This document shows, one piece after another, positions 31,000-41,499 of a stretch of DNA of 64,000 bases (positions within the stretch are counted from its first letter, which is position 1; the number at the start of each line of letters is the position of its first letter). The notes beneath the pieces were generated by a model. The model did not search any database, was not told the DNA's origin, and saw only the letters and a list, made by a program, of their open reading frames with translations. Source of the DNA: Prorocentrum cordatum (taxonomy: Eukaryota; Sar; Dinophyceae; Prorocentrales; Prorocentraceae); the NCBI GenBank assembly GCA_963575745.1, contig CAUYUJ010016059.1, forward strand, positions 1,862,849-1,926,848, in the 5' to 3' direction. The translations under genes and the position numbers were made by a program.

Positions 31000-31570
31000 G
31001 AAGAGTGGCCCTTCGCAGGAGTGACTTTTGGTGCGGGACCGCTGGAGTCTTCCGACCCCTCCGCGCGATGCGATTCACCACCCACCAAACCACCCCAACC
31101 CAACCCGAAGGCTCAGATTTTCCCTCGATTTCCAGTAGGGGGGGTGTCGGGGAAACATCGAAAAAACACGCGTGGAACCCTTACCCCCCCCAACCCGAAA
31201 TTCGGGTCTTCGGGTTGGGTTGGGGTGGTCTGGTAGGTAGTCAGGTGCGGGACCGCTAGAGTCTTCCGACCCCTCCGAGCGATGCGATAGCATCGGCTTG
31301 CGCGCCTGGGTTTGCCCCCCCCCCCCCCCCCGGCGCTCCCCTAACGCTGCGCACCAACGGTAGCTCTCGCCCAGATCGGTTGCACACAAGAGTGACCGTT
31401 CGCAGGAATGACCTTTCGTGCGGGCTCCAAGGGGTCCCCCAAGCCCTGGCCTGTGCGCGCTCGGATTTGGCGTACCCGCGGCCCCCGAAATCCGCGCACC
31501 AAAGGTCACTCTTGTCTAGGGTCACTCTTGCGTGTAGTCGACTAGGGTCACTCTTGCGTGTAGCCGATTT
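31000..31570 (+). mobile_element. nested AAGAGTGAC inverted-repeat elements
   Basis: A complete element (31377-31548) has facing ends CACACAAGAGTGACC and GGTCACTCTTGTC, with inner CCTTTCGTGCGGG against CGCGCACCAAAGG. Its right tip is repeated in tandem (GGGTCACTCTTGCGTGTAG at about 31521 and 31546). To the left, a partial element (31000-31080) is followed by a foldback insert. A 47-bp direct repeat (GGTGCGGGACCGCT...) occurs at 31030 and 31246, on either side of that insert. Confidence 0.75.
31068..31242. repeat. foldback insert with CCACCCCAACCCAACCCGAAG arms
   Basis: The arm CACCCCAACCCAACCCGAAG (about 31092-31112) faces CTTCGGGTTGGGTTGGGGTG (about 31208-31228). The pairing extends a further dozen bases outward with few mismatches. 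Confidence 0.8.
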
Positions 31571-31784
31571 TCGCCCACGGCTCATTCCCCCTCCCCTCCG
31601 CCTCCTCCCCCCCGCCGTCGTCGTCGTCGCCATGAGTCGCCCGACAAGGTCTTTCGTGTGGGAAGGTTTGGTCCTGCAGCGTTTCGATCCAAACTTCGTT
31701 AGTCGCGTAGCTACGGAGAGAGACTGGGTCCTACAGTCAACCCGCATAGCACGGACGGGCAACCTTTCCAAGGGCACCCTGGCA

Positions 31785-31895
31785 TCCTTGCATCCTCGGT
31801 GCATCCTTGGCCACGGTTCGGTGGCCGCACCCCGCCCGAAGACTTAGCAATGGCCTTCCAGGGGCACTGCGTCCTCGTCGCGCAATCCTTACTGT
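31785..31895 (+). repeat. dispersed CCATCCTTGGCC repeat, copy 2
   Basis: Contains GCATCCTTGGCCACGG, GTGGCCGCACCCCGCCCGAA and TGCGTCCTCGTCGCGCAATC in the order seen near 11750. Confidence 0.55.
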
Positions 31896-31900
31896 ACGGG

Positions 31901-32072
31901 TTGACTTCAGGAGAGGAAAAAACACACAGACACAATTAATCGTCGATTCCCCAGAAAATATAAGAAAATATGGGAAGTGGGGGGGAAGACAAAAACCCAG
32001 AAAATATAGGAAAATATGGGGCATTATTTTATTTGTGCGTATTTATTTGTGTGTTTGTGGGCCCCTTCATAA
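31901..32072 (+). repeat. 165-bp dispersed repeat, copy 2
   Basis: Same order of words (CACAGACACAATTAATCGTCG, GGAAAATATGGGGCATT, TTTGTGCGTATTTATTTGTG, GGGCCCCTTCA). The start reads GTTGACTTCAGGAGAGG, so a GT lies at its 5' edge here as well. Confidence 0.85.
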
Positions 32073-32261
32073 CTGCAGAGCTCTTTGCTCTGCGCCTACC
32101 CCCCCCCTTCGTCGAGGATCGACGGCCTCCGCAGGTCGAGGGTCGGGCATCGCGGCCTGCCCTGCGGAGGCCTGCCGCGGGGGGCCCCCTGGCGTCCTCT
32201 GGAGTCCTCCTGCGTCCGCGGAGGCCCCGGGGGGGAGCCTCGGCTTGGATTGGGATCGATC

Positions 32262-32400
32262 ATCATCATCCTTCTCCTTCTCCTCTTCCTCCTCCTCATC
32301 CTCCTCCTCATTCTCCTTTTCCTTCTGATCATCCTCCTCATCATCCTTATTTTCTTCCAAATCCTCCTCCTCCTGTCTCTCCTCCTCCTCCGCGGAGGCC
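32262..32400. repeat. TCCTCCTTCT pyrimidine tract
   Basis: CTTCTCCTTCTCCTC-type repeats over about 130 bp. Confidence 0.85.
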
Positions 32401-32590
32401 CCGGGCGAAAGGGGGGATTGGGAAAGAGGGGGGGTACGAAAGTTGCTGCATGCAGCTGGTTTCGGCCCCACCGAGGGGCACATTCCGCGACACGCAGCCG
32501 CCTCGGGCGCCGGGGGGCGCCGGGAAAATCAGCTACGCGAGCTGATTCTCAAACCCACCCTTTGCTATCCCCCCCTTTCGCCCGACCCGG
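32400..32590 (+). repeat. dispersed repeat E, left part, copy 2
   Basis: Matches 22880-23012 in word order, with an extra GC-rich insert (GACACGCAGCCGCCTCGGGC). Confidence 0.75.
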
Positions 32591-32794
32591 GATACGGGAG
32601 CCTTGAGACGGGGGGCAATGCAAGCGGGGGTCAGCCGGAGCGCCAGATTTGGCATTATCCTACAGAGCCATGGGTGCGCTGACGCAGGTCAGCGCGCAGG
32701 ATCCTGCAGGATCCTGCAACGCCTGACTGACCAATGTTTGCTATGATCTGCGTCAGTGCGTCCCCGATGGATCGCCGCCGGGGTTGCTCAGGGG

Positions 32795-32965
32795 GTTCTA
32801 GAGGAGGGAAGGGTACCGGTACCACTACCTTTTCCTCGTTTTCGTCTCCTTGGGCCTCCTGGGGAGCCCTCGTCGCCACCGCTGGATTCGCATCGAAATC
32901 CTGATCAGAACGCACTCGCGGAAAGGAGTACGTAGCGGCATCGGTGATTACCCTTATGCCCCCCC
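32795..32965 (+). repeat. dispersed repeat E, right part, copy 2
   Basis: Matches 23200-23375. The gap between left and right parts here (about 205 bp) has no exon-like sequence, unlike copy 1. Confidence 0.75.
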
Positions 32966-33039
32966 CGGGGATACGGGAGTTGGAAGTTGATCGGCGGATT
33001 ATCTGTAAGGGCTTCGCCCTCTTCCACCGTCATTATGGA

Positions 33040-33795
33040 ATTCGCAGGAGCTATGTTGAGATGCCTGGGCCGTCGCAATGAAGTATCGAAACTTCGCGCG
33101 AGAACGATTGGTAATATTCAAGGCATCTTGTTGATCTCTGTGATGCCTTCTTCGAAGTTAGAGGAGGCCATCTTGAAACGACTGAGCGCTGCTTCAGGCT
33201 ACGTTGGGCAAAATCGCACGGATTCGACGGTCTTCGGGTTCCTCGGCATATTTTGCAAGGGGCCGCGGCTTCGGGCACGCGAATTCGGTGCAATGTTCTA
33301 GGAGTGGTTGTTTCGGGGGCGCGAGCACGGCGTAAGTCATTAGATATCGTTGTCTCGGCGCGAATGATGCGTATTTCGCTAGGGATCGTTGCTTTCAGGG
33401 GCCCGAATACGGCGTCCTTTGCGTGCGGTCGTCGTCTCGGGGACGCGAGCATAGCGAAATTCACGTGGGATCGTGGCATCGGAGACGCGAACACAGCGTA
33501 CCTTGCAAGGAAGGTTGCCTCGGCGATGCGAGAATTTCGGAATTTACCCGGGATCGTGGCTTCGTGAACGCGAGCATTGTGTAATGTACGAGGGATCGTG
33601 GGCTTGAGGACGCGAATATTTATCGGTTCCGAGGGAGCGTGGCCTCGTGGACGCGAGTTTGGCATGATTCATTTTGGAACTTGCGTCATTGACGAAGGGT
33701 CGTAACCTCGGGGACGCGAAGATGGCACAATTTATATGGGATCGTGGCCTCGAGAACGCAATTACGGAGTAATCTACGAGGAGGGATCCACGTCC
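33040..33795 (+). repeat. 43-bp tandem repeat, block 1
   Basis: Units GGGATCGTGGCCTCGGGGAC-GCGAGCATTGCGTAATTTAC recur about every 43-44 bp (33467, 33511, 33550, 33594). All frames through it are repeat products. Confidence 0.88.
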
Positions 33796-34039
33796 GGACT
33801 GACGTGTTGCCGGAGGCAGTTCCGCGGATGTTGTAGCGCAACGTATCCAATCGATCTACATCTTGTAGACTTGCTACATGCTGTATTCGATTCCATTATT
33901 ATGTCTCCCCCCCTACCCTCCCCCTGGAGTCGCGCCACATGTCCGTACCAAAGTGGCGGCCCCTTTCTGGGGCCCTGCAAACGTACAACAACAGATGGAC
34001 AATCAGTGATTTGGGTTTTTGGCCTCTGGGGCTTCTTTG
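33796..34039. other. non-repeat segment inside the 43-bp array
   Basis: Ordinary sequence with no coding bias. It forms the left part of an approximately 880-bp interruption of the array. Confidence 0.4.
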
Positions 34040-34640
34040 GGGGTCCAAGAGTGCGTCAAGACGGTTCAAGATGGCCTCAGTACGGGCCAAGGCCACCCCT
34101 AGACGGTCCAAAATGGCCCCAAGAGGGCCCAACAAGCCCACAAGAAGGCCCCAAGAGGACCCCCGCCTCCAGAGGCCAAAAGCAGCCTCCAACATGGTTC
34201 CAAGACGGCCCCAATGGCCCCCAAGAGGACCCCAAGACGGCCCAAAAGGGCCCCAAGACGGCCCAAAGAGGCACCCAGGACGGTCCAAGAGGCCCCCAAG
34301 ACGGCCCAGGAGGATCCCAAGAGAGCCCCAAGGCGGCCGCGAGAGGCCCACGGGATGGCCTCCGAAGGAGCCGCACGGCGCGAGAGCGTCCCAAGACGGC
34401 CCAAGACGCCCCCAGAAGGCCCTAAGAGGCCCCCCTCCTCCTCCCCCTCCTCTCCCTCCTCCTCCTCCTCCCCCTCCTCCTCCCTCCTCCTCCTCCTCCT
34501 CCTCCTCCTCCTCCTCCTCCTCCTCCTCCTCTTCCTCCTCCTCCTCCTCCTCCCCGAAGAAGCCCCCAAGAGGCCCCAAGAAGCCCACGAGAGGCCTCCA
34601 AGAGGCCCCACAGAAGCTTCCACCGGGCCCCACAACGTCT
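34040..34640 (-). repeat. CCAAGACGGCCC minisatellite with CTC core, block 2
   Basis: Degenerate CCAAGACGGCCCCAAG and CCCCAAGAGGCCC units surround a (CTC)n tract at 34432-34555. This is the reverse complement of blocks 1 and 3. Confidence 0.85.
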
Positions 34641-34674
34641 GGACTGCAGGTGCTCCGGACGTGCGTCCCGCGAA

Positions 34675-34978
34675 GCGAGAGGAATCGTGGACTCGAGAAC
34701 GCAGCTGTAACTATGGAGCAGCGTACGAGGATCGTAATCTCGGGAGCCCGAATCTTGTATAGTTTACGAGGGATCGTTGCCGCCGGGACGGGAGCGTTGC
34801 ATGATTCACGAGGGGTCGTGGCCTCGGGGGCGTGAACGTTGTATATTTTGTGTCGAGGGATCGTGACCTTGGGGACATTCACACTGCATATACAAAGGAT
34901 CGTGTCCTCGAGTCGCGAATATAGCGCAGATAGCGTAATCAAAACGGGTCGTGGCCTCGGCGACGCGAGAACAGGAAA
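34675..34978 (+). repeat. 43-bp tandem repeat, block 2
   Basis: The same GGATCGTGGCCTCGGGGGCG and GTTTACGAGGGATCGTTG units as block 1 continue after the interruption. Confidence 0.85.
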
Positions 34979-35265
34979 GAGCGCGTTCTGTGGTCGCTTG
35001 GAGGGGGGAGGGAGGGGGGGGTTGAAACCAGAACCCCCCCCCCCTTCCGTGACGGGGGGGGTTCGAACCCCCCCCTTCTGCGTCCCCTCTCCTCAGGGGG
35101 TGGAGGGGGGAAATCCCCCCCCTTGGGAGGGGGGGGGGGGGGGGAGGTTCGGGAGGGGTGTGTTTGTGGGGGAGGGGAGCCCCTCTGGTTTTGATCGACG
35201 GCGCCGAGTGTTGGGGGGGGAGGCCCACCCTCCGGTTCGAAACGCGCCGCCGAATGTTCCCCAGG
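34979..35265. repeat. G-run and C-run rich insert
   Basis: G and C homopolymers of 7-18 bp alternate (G run at about 35127-35143, C run at 35034-35044) and can pair with each other. This insert interrupts the 43-bp array a second time. Confidence 0.8.
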
Positions 35266-35590
35266 CAAGCGCCCGTGAAACGCGTACTCTCTGTCCTCGG
35301 GAACGCCAGCATCGCGTATTTTACAAGGGCCTCGGGGGCGCGAGTATTGTTTGATGTTTGATGGGTCGTTGCTTCGGGGGCGCGCGCATGATGTAATTTG
35401 CAAGGCATCGTGGACTCCGAAACGCGAGTCTAGCGTGATTTGCATGGGATCGTGGCCTCCAGGGGCGCAGATGTTGCGCACATTTCGAGGGATCATAGCT
35501 TCGGGGGGCATGAGCATTGCGTAATTTACACGAGGGATCGTGGCATCGCGACGCGAATCCAGCTTAATTCGTGAGGGATCGCAGCCTGGG
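35266..35590 (+). repeat. 43-bp tandem repeat, block 3
   Basis: GGATCGTGGCCTCCAGGGGC and TGCGTAATTTACACGAGGGA units, the final block of the array. Confidence 0.85.
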
Positions 35591-35684
35591 GGGAGGGGAA
35601 TTTCACCTTTTTCAATTCGTCCCAAGGCCCCCTTCAGGAATTCTGAGAACCAAATTCGGGGACGCTGGCAAGGACGGTTTGGAG

Positions 35685-35840
35685 CTCCCCCCTCGCGCGG
35701 ATATCAACCCTCTACAGTAGGAACTAGAAAAGCAGGACTACAACAACATGGGAGACCCGAAACTGAGACTTCAGCAGGGAGCAGCAGGCCAAAGCCGCGC
35801 AGCCTGATGACCCCACAAGGGGGCGGGCGGATATCTGGCT
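35685..35840 (+). repeat. dispersed repeat (partner of 6640-6790)
   Basis: CCCTCGCGCGG at the left and GACCCCACAAGGGGGCGGGC at the right, with an A-rich middle. Confidence 0.6.
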
Positions 35841-35844
35841 AATC

Positions 35845-35972
35845 CTTGCTCATAAATGGGTTGCAAATGCCCCAAGCGGCTCAAGAGGATTCGATAGTTT
35901 GCTGGGTGGGCTCCGCCCACAGCCCTGACCTGTACGCCTTTAAGTCAGCTCATGGATTTTGCAACCCACTAA
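35845..35972. repeat. short element with TGGGTTGCAAA inverted ends
   Basis: TGGGTTGCAAA at about 35858 faces TTTGCAACCCA at about 35957 exactly; 115 bp between outer ends. A CCACCCAGC-like hairpin lies inside (GGGTGGGCTCCGCCCAC). Confidence 0.6.
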
Positions 35973-35989
35973 CAGGCTAGATGAATTCT

Positions 35990-36412
35990 GCTTATAGCAC
36001 ACAAGTGTCGCCCCCATCGGGTTGGCACCCCCCGCGGCGATCCAAGCAGACCCCCTCGCGTCGTGATACAAAACACGGCGGGGGGGGGTTCTTTATCGTC
36101 GGCTTGGGACCCTTGCTGGACCCCAGGGCGGGGGCCGTTAAAATTCTACCCGAAATTAAGAACGGTCCCCGGGAAGGGGTCCATACCTCCTGGGGATCAA
36201 CGCGTCATGAAACGTTCACGCCATCGGCAGTTTGGGGGCTCAGCGGTTCTCGTCTTCGTCGGGCCACGTCTTCGTCGGCTCTCGGCGGTGTCGCCTAGCC
36301 TCGGCGTGCTTCCCAGCAGCTGCGCCTCGCCGAGAGCGTTCGCGGGTGCCGACATCGCCCCGAGTGGCCGCCAGAGAGTCGAGTTATGATTGGAAAACCA
36401 AGGGGCTATGTT
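35990..36412. other. no gene; diverged GTCGACC-type repeat on the minus strand
   Basis: At 36120-36215 the minus strand reads TTTCATGACGCGTTGATCCC then CCCGGGGACCG, a diverged member of the family at 15651. The rest shows no feature. Confidence 0.4.
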
Positions 36413-36620
36413 AGGAGGGGATGGGCTCAGAAGGTGGACTCATCGACCCTCAATCGCCCATTTATCAGCACTGTAGGGGCTTGATGGCCCCAATCTGCCC
36501 AGGAACATGCGGATTTGTTATCGGAAGCTATCGGTGATATATCGCCGATTTCCTCTGTCGGCGATGTATCGCCGATTCCTGGTCTATGCTTCCCCAACCT
36601 GAGCTGGTCCTCCCCCCGAA
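36413..36620 (+). repeat. dispersed GATGGGCTCAG repeat, copy 1
   Basis: GGATGGGCTCAG, CAATCGCCCA, TATCGCCGATTCC and TCTATGCTTCCCC match 55335-55515 in order. Confidence 0.6.
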
Positions 36621-36780
36621 GGTCTCTCTCAGGGGAGACGGTTCTTCGGAATTCTTGATGGCGTCTATGGGCCCTTTTTTAGCCTGGCAGGAGGCTCCTT
36701 CATGTGCCACGGCTGAGTTCTTCTCGACATCCTGGCCAGATCGCACCCTCGAACAGGTCCAAGGGGTCCATCTGAATCTT
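36620..36780 (+). repeat. diverged relative of repeat E, right part
   Basis: AGGAGGCTCCTTCATGTGCCAC then GGCTGAGTTCTTCTCG and CCTGGCCAGATCGCACCCTC follow the word order of 23240-23320. Only moderately similar. Confidence 0.4.
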
Positions 36781-36859
36781 CAGACCCCAGGACCCGGGCC
36801 CGTACCCCTTCGCGACGCTAAAAAGACGGACAGTGTTCGGCACCACCCTAAACAGCTTC

Positions 36860-36960
36860 ACGAAGTCACGACGGGGGCCACGATGGGGGTCACGACGGGG
36901 GGCCACGACGGGGGGCCACGATAGGGGGGATCGGGATAGGGGTAGGGATAGGGATCAAGC
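36860..36960 (+). repeat. GGGGGCCACGAC minisatellite
   Basis: About six units, GGGGGGCCACGACG and then GGGATAGGGGTA. Confidence 0.85.
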
Positions 36961-38259
36961 TGCCCACAAGCCACAAGCCGTCTCGCCCATTCCCACCTGC
37001 CCGCCCAACGCAGAAGGAGCACCCGAGTCTTAGCATGGACAGGGGCCGCCATCGACAACCATCGGGAACCAATTCAGACGCCAGCCAGGTGCGCGACGCC
37101 CGCGAGGCGCGCCCCGCTTGCCAGGGCCCCCCCACAATCCTTGCCAAATACCAGTGCGAAATGATCGTGGGGCGTCCGCAAATGGTCCAATAGTTTGCCG
37201 CAACTTGCGCTGTGTATGCGTTTTACCCGGGATGGTGGGCCTCCACACGAGAGGCAATTTGCCGCCCCCCCCTCGCCCCTGTCAAAGAAACGCTGCAAAG
37301 TGATCGCGGTGCGCGCGAACTGATTTTGCCGCAAAGTGCATGCTGTATTGTTCCCAACCCTCTGGTATGTATTGCCCGCATTTTGAATTCGCAGTGCCGC
37401 GCCCCACCTCCTCACCTCCTCCCCCTCTCCCTCTTCGCACGTATCTGAACATGGCAGCGTGCGTCGACCCTTTGGTTGTCATACCCATGTCAGCCTGTCC
37501 TCCTCCTGCGAGTCTGCCTCGACTCCCGTGTGTGTCGCCGTTGTGGCTCACAAGGGCCCTTGAGTCACCTGGCGCGCCGGCGACGGGAGCGCCCTGAACG
37601 TGATCTCTCACAGCACGGGCCTCCCTATTTGTATTTGGTGTCTCCCTCTCTCTCTCTGTATTCCATACAGATACCCCCGTACATTCCACAGTGGCAGCTG
37701 AGCCCGCGATCCACGAGAAGAGTCAGGCCGACTCCCTTCTCACTCGATTCCCGGGTGACATATACCATACGGTTCTCCCATTCCTCCCGCTGCCCACCCT
37801 CTTGCACCGACCGCCGCCATGGATCTTCCAGACGACGCTCATCCTTGGGAGTTTGAACTTCCAACATATCCTTGGTCATAACCAGGACAGCGTATCCTTG
37901 GACAGGAGGCGGGGGACGAGAAGACACTCCTCGGGAAGGTGATGACGATGTGGTTTGGCCAGATCCAGAGTGTGCCCGCTGGTTCTCACAGCCCCGGGTA
38001 GAGACACAACCCAATACGCAATTCTCATCAGGTTGGAACGCGCGGGGCCGTGGTTCGCCGGCTGCACCTGATCGGTTGAACACGCCTCTGCGGGGACAGG
38101 CTGAGCCTCCACCCCTTTCGCTCCGACTTATCGGGGATATACCACTGCCAGATCTTCTGATCGCCAGAGGGGGTCAATTCCCCGAACAACCGGAGGCCTT
38201 CAAATATACCAAACGACCTATATCCCACCTTGGGACTGAACATGTTTTGACATTCGTTT
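36961..38259. other. no gene seen upstream of the LTR element
   Basis: Composition is ordinary. Frames lack bias on both strands. A CTCTCTCT run is at 37645. The 5' long terminal repeat, if any, would lie here but could not be recognised. Confidence 0.3.
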
Positions 38260-38289
38260 ATGTCTTTACATGTAAGAACTGCATATGTG

Positions 38290-38645
38290 GTTCGCTACTA
38301 CCAGATCTTTGAAGACACAACGCGGATACTTTATTTCCCGCTACGCCACGGATGACTTCAATATCATTGCCAGAGAATTCACCGAAGACCAGGGACAGCG
38401 GGCAAGTCGTGATCAACATATAAAGAAAGCTATCGCCGAGCACCCAGACTGCAGGATGCCGAATTTTTTTGAACAACTCTTCTGCTCTGACGACACCAAG
38501 CGCAAACGAGACGAATCCCTTGACAGTTATATCGCTCGCAAGCGAGTGCTCCCCCGAAAACTCCAAAACACACATGAGCATGCCAGGGGAATTGAAACGG
38601 CGCATGCCCCCCCAGAGAATGCAAGCTCACTGAAGTGGCTTGGGC
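38290..38645 (+). pseudogene. gag-like fragment of the LTR element
   Basis: The frame beginning near 38285 encodes about 120 residues with a charged helical region and the phrase ESLDSYIARKRV, followed by a Leu/Arg-rich helix. This pattern is common in dinoflagellate LTR-element gag proteins (recalled, not searched). The frame breaks at 38653. Further gag-like pieces follow in other frames up to the zinc knuckle at 39167. Confidence 0.5.
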
Positions 38646-39159
38646 TACGGTGAAGCACTGGACTGAGGAACCATTGACTTGGTGTTTGAGAAGCTTCGGA
38701 AGCTTGAACGACCACCACCGTCAGGTCAAGGCGGCCATCGTATCCCTGGAACGAGTCCCGCCTTACATTTCGTCGGTTACCGCGGAGACGAAGACGGGCA
38801 TGTGGAGCAGGAGTCTGATAAAGATGACCTCCACTGGGCTCCTTCATCATGGACCAGTCTCTGAATATGTTGCCCGAGTCCAATGAGGATGGCGAGATCC
38901 TGATTGAGGCTCTCAAGTACATGGATGACGAAAGCGTGTTCTTCGTTGCCGGGGGCATGCCTGGGGGTGCGATTCGGGGTGAAGATGAGGTTGTCGCCAT
39001 CCACTCCAACTGCAGTCACGTACGACAGCATTTACAAACGCGGAAGCTTGGGCGAGGCTGTCTCTTCTCAAGCGTTCCCCGGCCACCGCGAGGGAACACG
39101 TCGAGGGAGGCGAGCTGGACGTGCGCGACCGAAGCGGCGGACCAAAAATATGTGGATGA

Positions 39160-39235
39160 ATCGTTCGAAGTGCGCCCGACGCGGGGAGATGGGGCACTGG
39201 GCCCGGGACAGTGCGAACGAGCCAGACAAGCAAGG
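39160..39235 (+). pseudogene. degenerate gag zinc knuckle
   Basis: The frame reads KCARRGEMGHWARDSANEPD. A functional knuckle is C-x2-C-x4-H-x4-C. Here the first Cys and the His remain, while the second Cys position is Arg and the last is Ser, so zinc binding should be lost. Its position between gag-like and protease-like fragments supports the LTR-element call. Confidence 0.7.
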
Positions 39236-39369
39236 GCGCGCGCGGCAAGCGGGCTTCGGCAGTTTCCACGCTGTTCCCCTCGAAGCAGACGGCGCCCTGC
39301 ATGATGTCTGCTAACGGGATCCCGCGGTCCAGTCTGGAGTTAGTTCTCTTGCCTTTTCTATCATTGCGA

Positions 39370-39712
39370 CTGCTGATACTGGTGAACACGTTTTCAATGG
39401 GCAAGGGGCTTCTCTGGGTTCGGCCAAGTGGATGTTGGAGCTCAGCATGGAGTCTGTGGCAACGATAAATGTGTTAAACTTGTTGGATGTCTTGGAGATG
39501 CGCACGGCTTGAGACCAGCACAGATACCTACTCCTGAAATTGACGCCACGGGCGTTGGAGGATCTACCAAATCTCTCTCCAGCTGGACCCTGCATGTTGC
39601 CGCGGAGAAGAACTGCGGTGCTCTCGCGGTGCATCTGATTGCTTGTGACGTGCCCTTAGTGCTTCCAGTGGAGATGCTCGGGCGTCTCGGCGCGGTTCCT
39701 GACCCCCCGGGG
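39370..39712 (+). pseudogene. aspartic-protease-like fragment
   Basis: The first part, in one frame, holds TADTG, resembling the catalytic D-T-G. The second part, shifted in frame from 39434, reads ATGVGGSTKSL and then DVPLVLPVEMLGRLGAV. That is the glycine flap and the closing strand of retroelement proteases of this group as I know them. The frameshift between the halves makes it non-functional. Confidence 0.6.
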
Positions 39713-39789
39713 TGGCGGCGCCATCAACTGGGCGGCGCTCGACGGCAGTCGATCGAGGGCGCGCGAGGCAGGGATAGGCATGCGCATTG

Positions 39790-41499
39790 CGATGCATATC
39801 TGGTTTTCCCGACGACGGCTGGCAGAGCAGAGAACATAAAACACCGAAAAGTCTCTCCGATGACTCAGGGATATTCCACCAGGTCGTCGAGCCCGAGGAC
39901 GCTGCGTTCTACGTGGGTCCGCGGGCACCCTCAGCCCAAACCCGCTTTTCCCAGCCAGCTCCCGCCCCCCCCCCCCCCCCCTGGCACTTCGCGCGACGCT
40001 GACTCGCGCGGGGCGCGTCCTCGCTGGGTCCGCAGCCGGACCTTCCAGGCGCCGGCAGGTACAGCCAGTCTTTGATGTCCCCAGGGGAGCGGATGTGGAG
40101 GTGCATTCTCATGTGTCTGAAGCGTCTCCCCATCTTGGACCACGTGGCCACGGGGCGCCGCGCGGGGGCGCGCGGCGGCGCGACCGCCTCCGAACCCCCA
40201 GGAGTCTGGACCACGAGGCTGCGGCATCCGCGCCTCGTCCCCGTGATCCGAGGCCTTTGACTAATGTCCTGACGATCTCCGGCGGGGGGCGTTCCGCGGC
40301 GGGCGGGAGGCTGGGGCGGCGCGGCACGGGCGCCGCGGCGACCGATCAGGCCGCGCACAGGCACTCCGAGGAGGCCGCTCGCCATCGTGGCAACAACGAG
40401 ACCCTCTTGTGGGCGCGCGACGATTGCCAGACGCGCTGGACGAGGTACCCCGTCGAGGGCTTCATCGGCACGGGCGGGCCAGCCCACCTGGAGCGGGCGC
40501 CGTTCGGGTTACGAGAAGGACTTCCAGCGTTGCGAGCGGCGCATGGGGACTCGTGAGGCAGGCGCGCCAATGACGCGTCGAGGAGTCACGCGTCTGGCAA
40601 TTTTCGCGGCAGAACGCGAGATGCACGAATCCACCATGGACGGGGGCGGTTTCGAGATGATCGGGGGGGAAACCGACGTCCGATGGATTCGCCGGCAAAA
40701 GATGTCTTCGATGGTCGCGGGGCGCATGTCCGAGTGCATCGCGATCCCCGCGACGGGCTCTTCGACTCTGCTGGCTCCATCGGCTCACCTTCTGCATGCG
40801 ATATGACCGAAGAGTGGATGATAGCGGTTGTCTACTCAGATGGTACCACCGAATTCTTCCAGGATGCCTGGTCTGACCCCTCTCGCGACTGCTCCTTGTC
40901 CGATAGATGGACTGGCCGCGCCCTCTTTGATTGCGGGGCCGCTGCCATCGCGACGTTCGCTGGCGCGCAGCCGGCGAGCATCTGTCTTAGGAGCACTTGT
41001 CTCAGCCAGGTTGGGCAACCTGTTTCTCCAGATGCTACCGCTGTGAACCTTGCTGGTCCAGCGCGTGGCAAGCGCGGGCCAGTGCTCGGAGGTGCCCCAG
41101 GTGGTTCGTGGCAGCCCGCCACTTTGCAGGATTCGGTTGATGCGGCCGAGGCTCGCGAGGGAAAATGGCAGTTGATCATCGCAGACCACAAGCGGGTCTT
41201 GCACTGCATCTTCGCAGCCCGATGAGGACGGCAGTGGCACGATGTCCTATCAATTGGTTGAACAGATCAAGCAGACACTCCCCGTGGACCATACCAGTCT
41301 CAGTCGTCCTTTGGAAGCCGCTCCTGAAGAAGATGGGCCTGGAGAGAGTCTCGTTGATGGCCCCGGCGCTGAACCTCTCAGCGATGACGCTCAACCCGAC
41401 TGGACACCTACTGCAGACCAGTTGACCGATCTCAATTTGCCCGCGATAGTTCCAGCCATCTTGGGAGTCGAGATTTCGTTTCACTTCTCAGACGGGGCA
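39790..41499 (+). other. interior of the LTR element with no recognisable domain
   Basis: This 1.7-kb stretch lies between the protease and integrase fragments. It is GC-rich with short frames in all phases, and nothing matches a domain I know. It is expected to encode the protease-integrase linker. A C homopolymer run is at about 39966-39980. Confidence 0.4.

Noticed and set aside
33051-33665. 204-aa minus-strand frame
   Set aside because: Entirely within the 43-bp tandem repeat.
33899-34942. 298-aa (+) and 347-aa (-) frames
   Set aside because: Built from the CCAAGACGGCCC minisatellite and CTC tract. Pro/Lys-rich or Gly/Glu-rich low complexity.
36586-36924. Possible exon AEFFSTSWPDRTLEQ before GTCCAA
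   Set aside because: The stretch belongs to a diverged copy of dispersed repeat E, and its third-position bias is weak.
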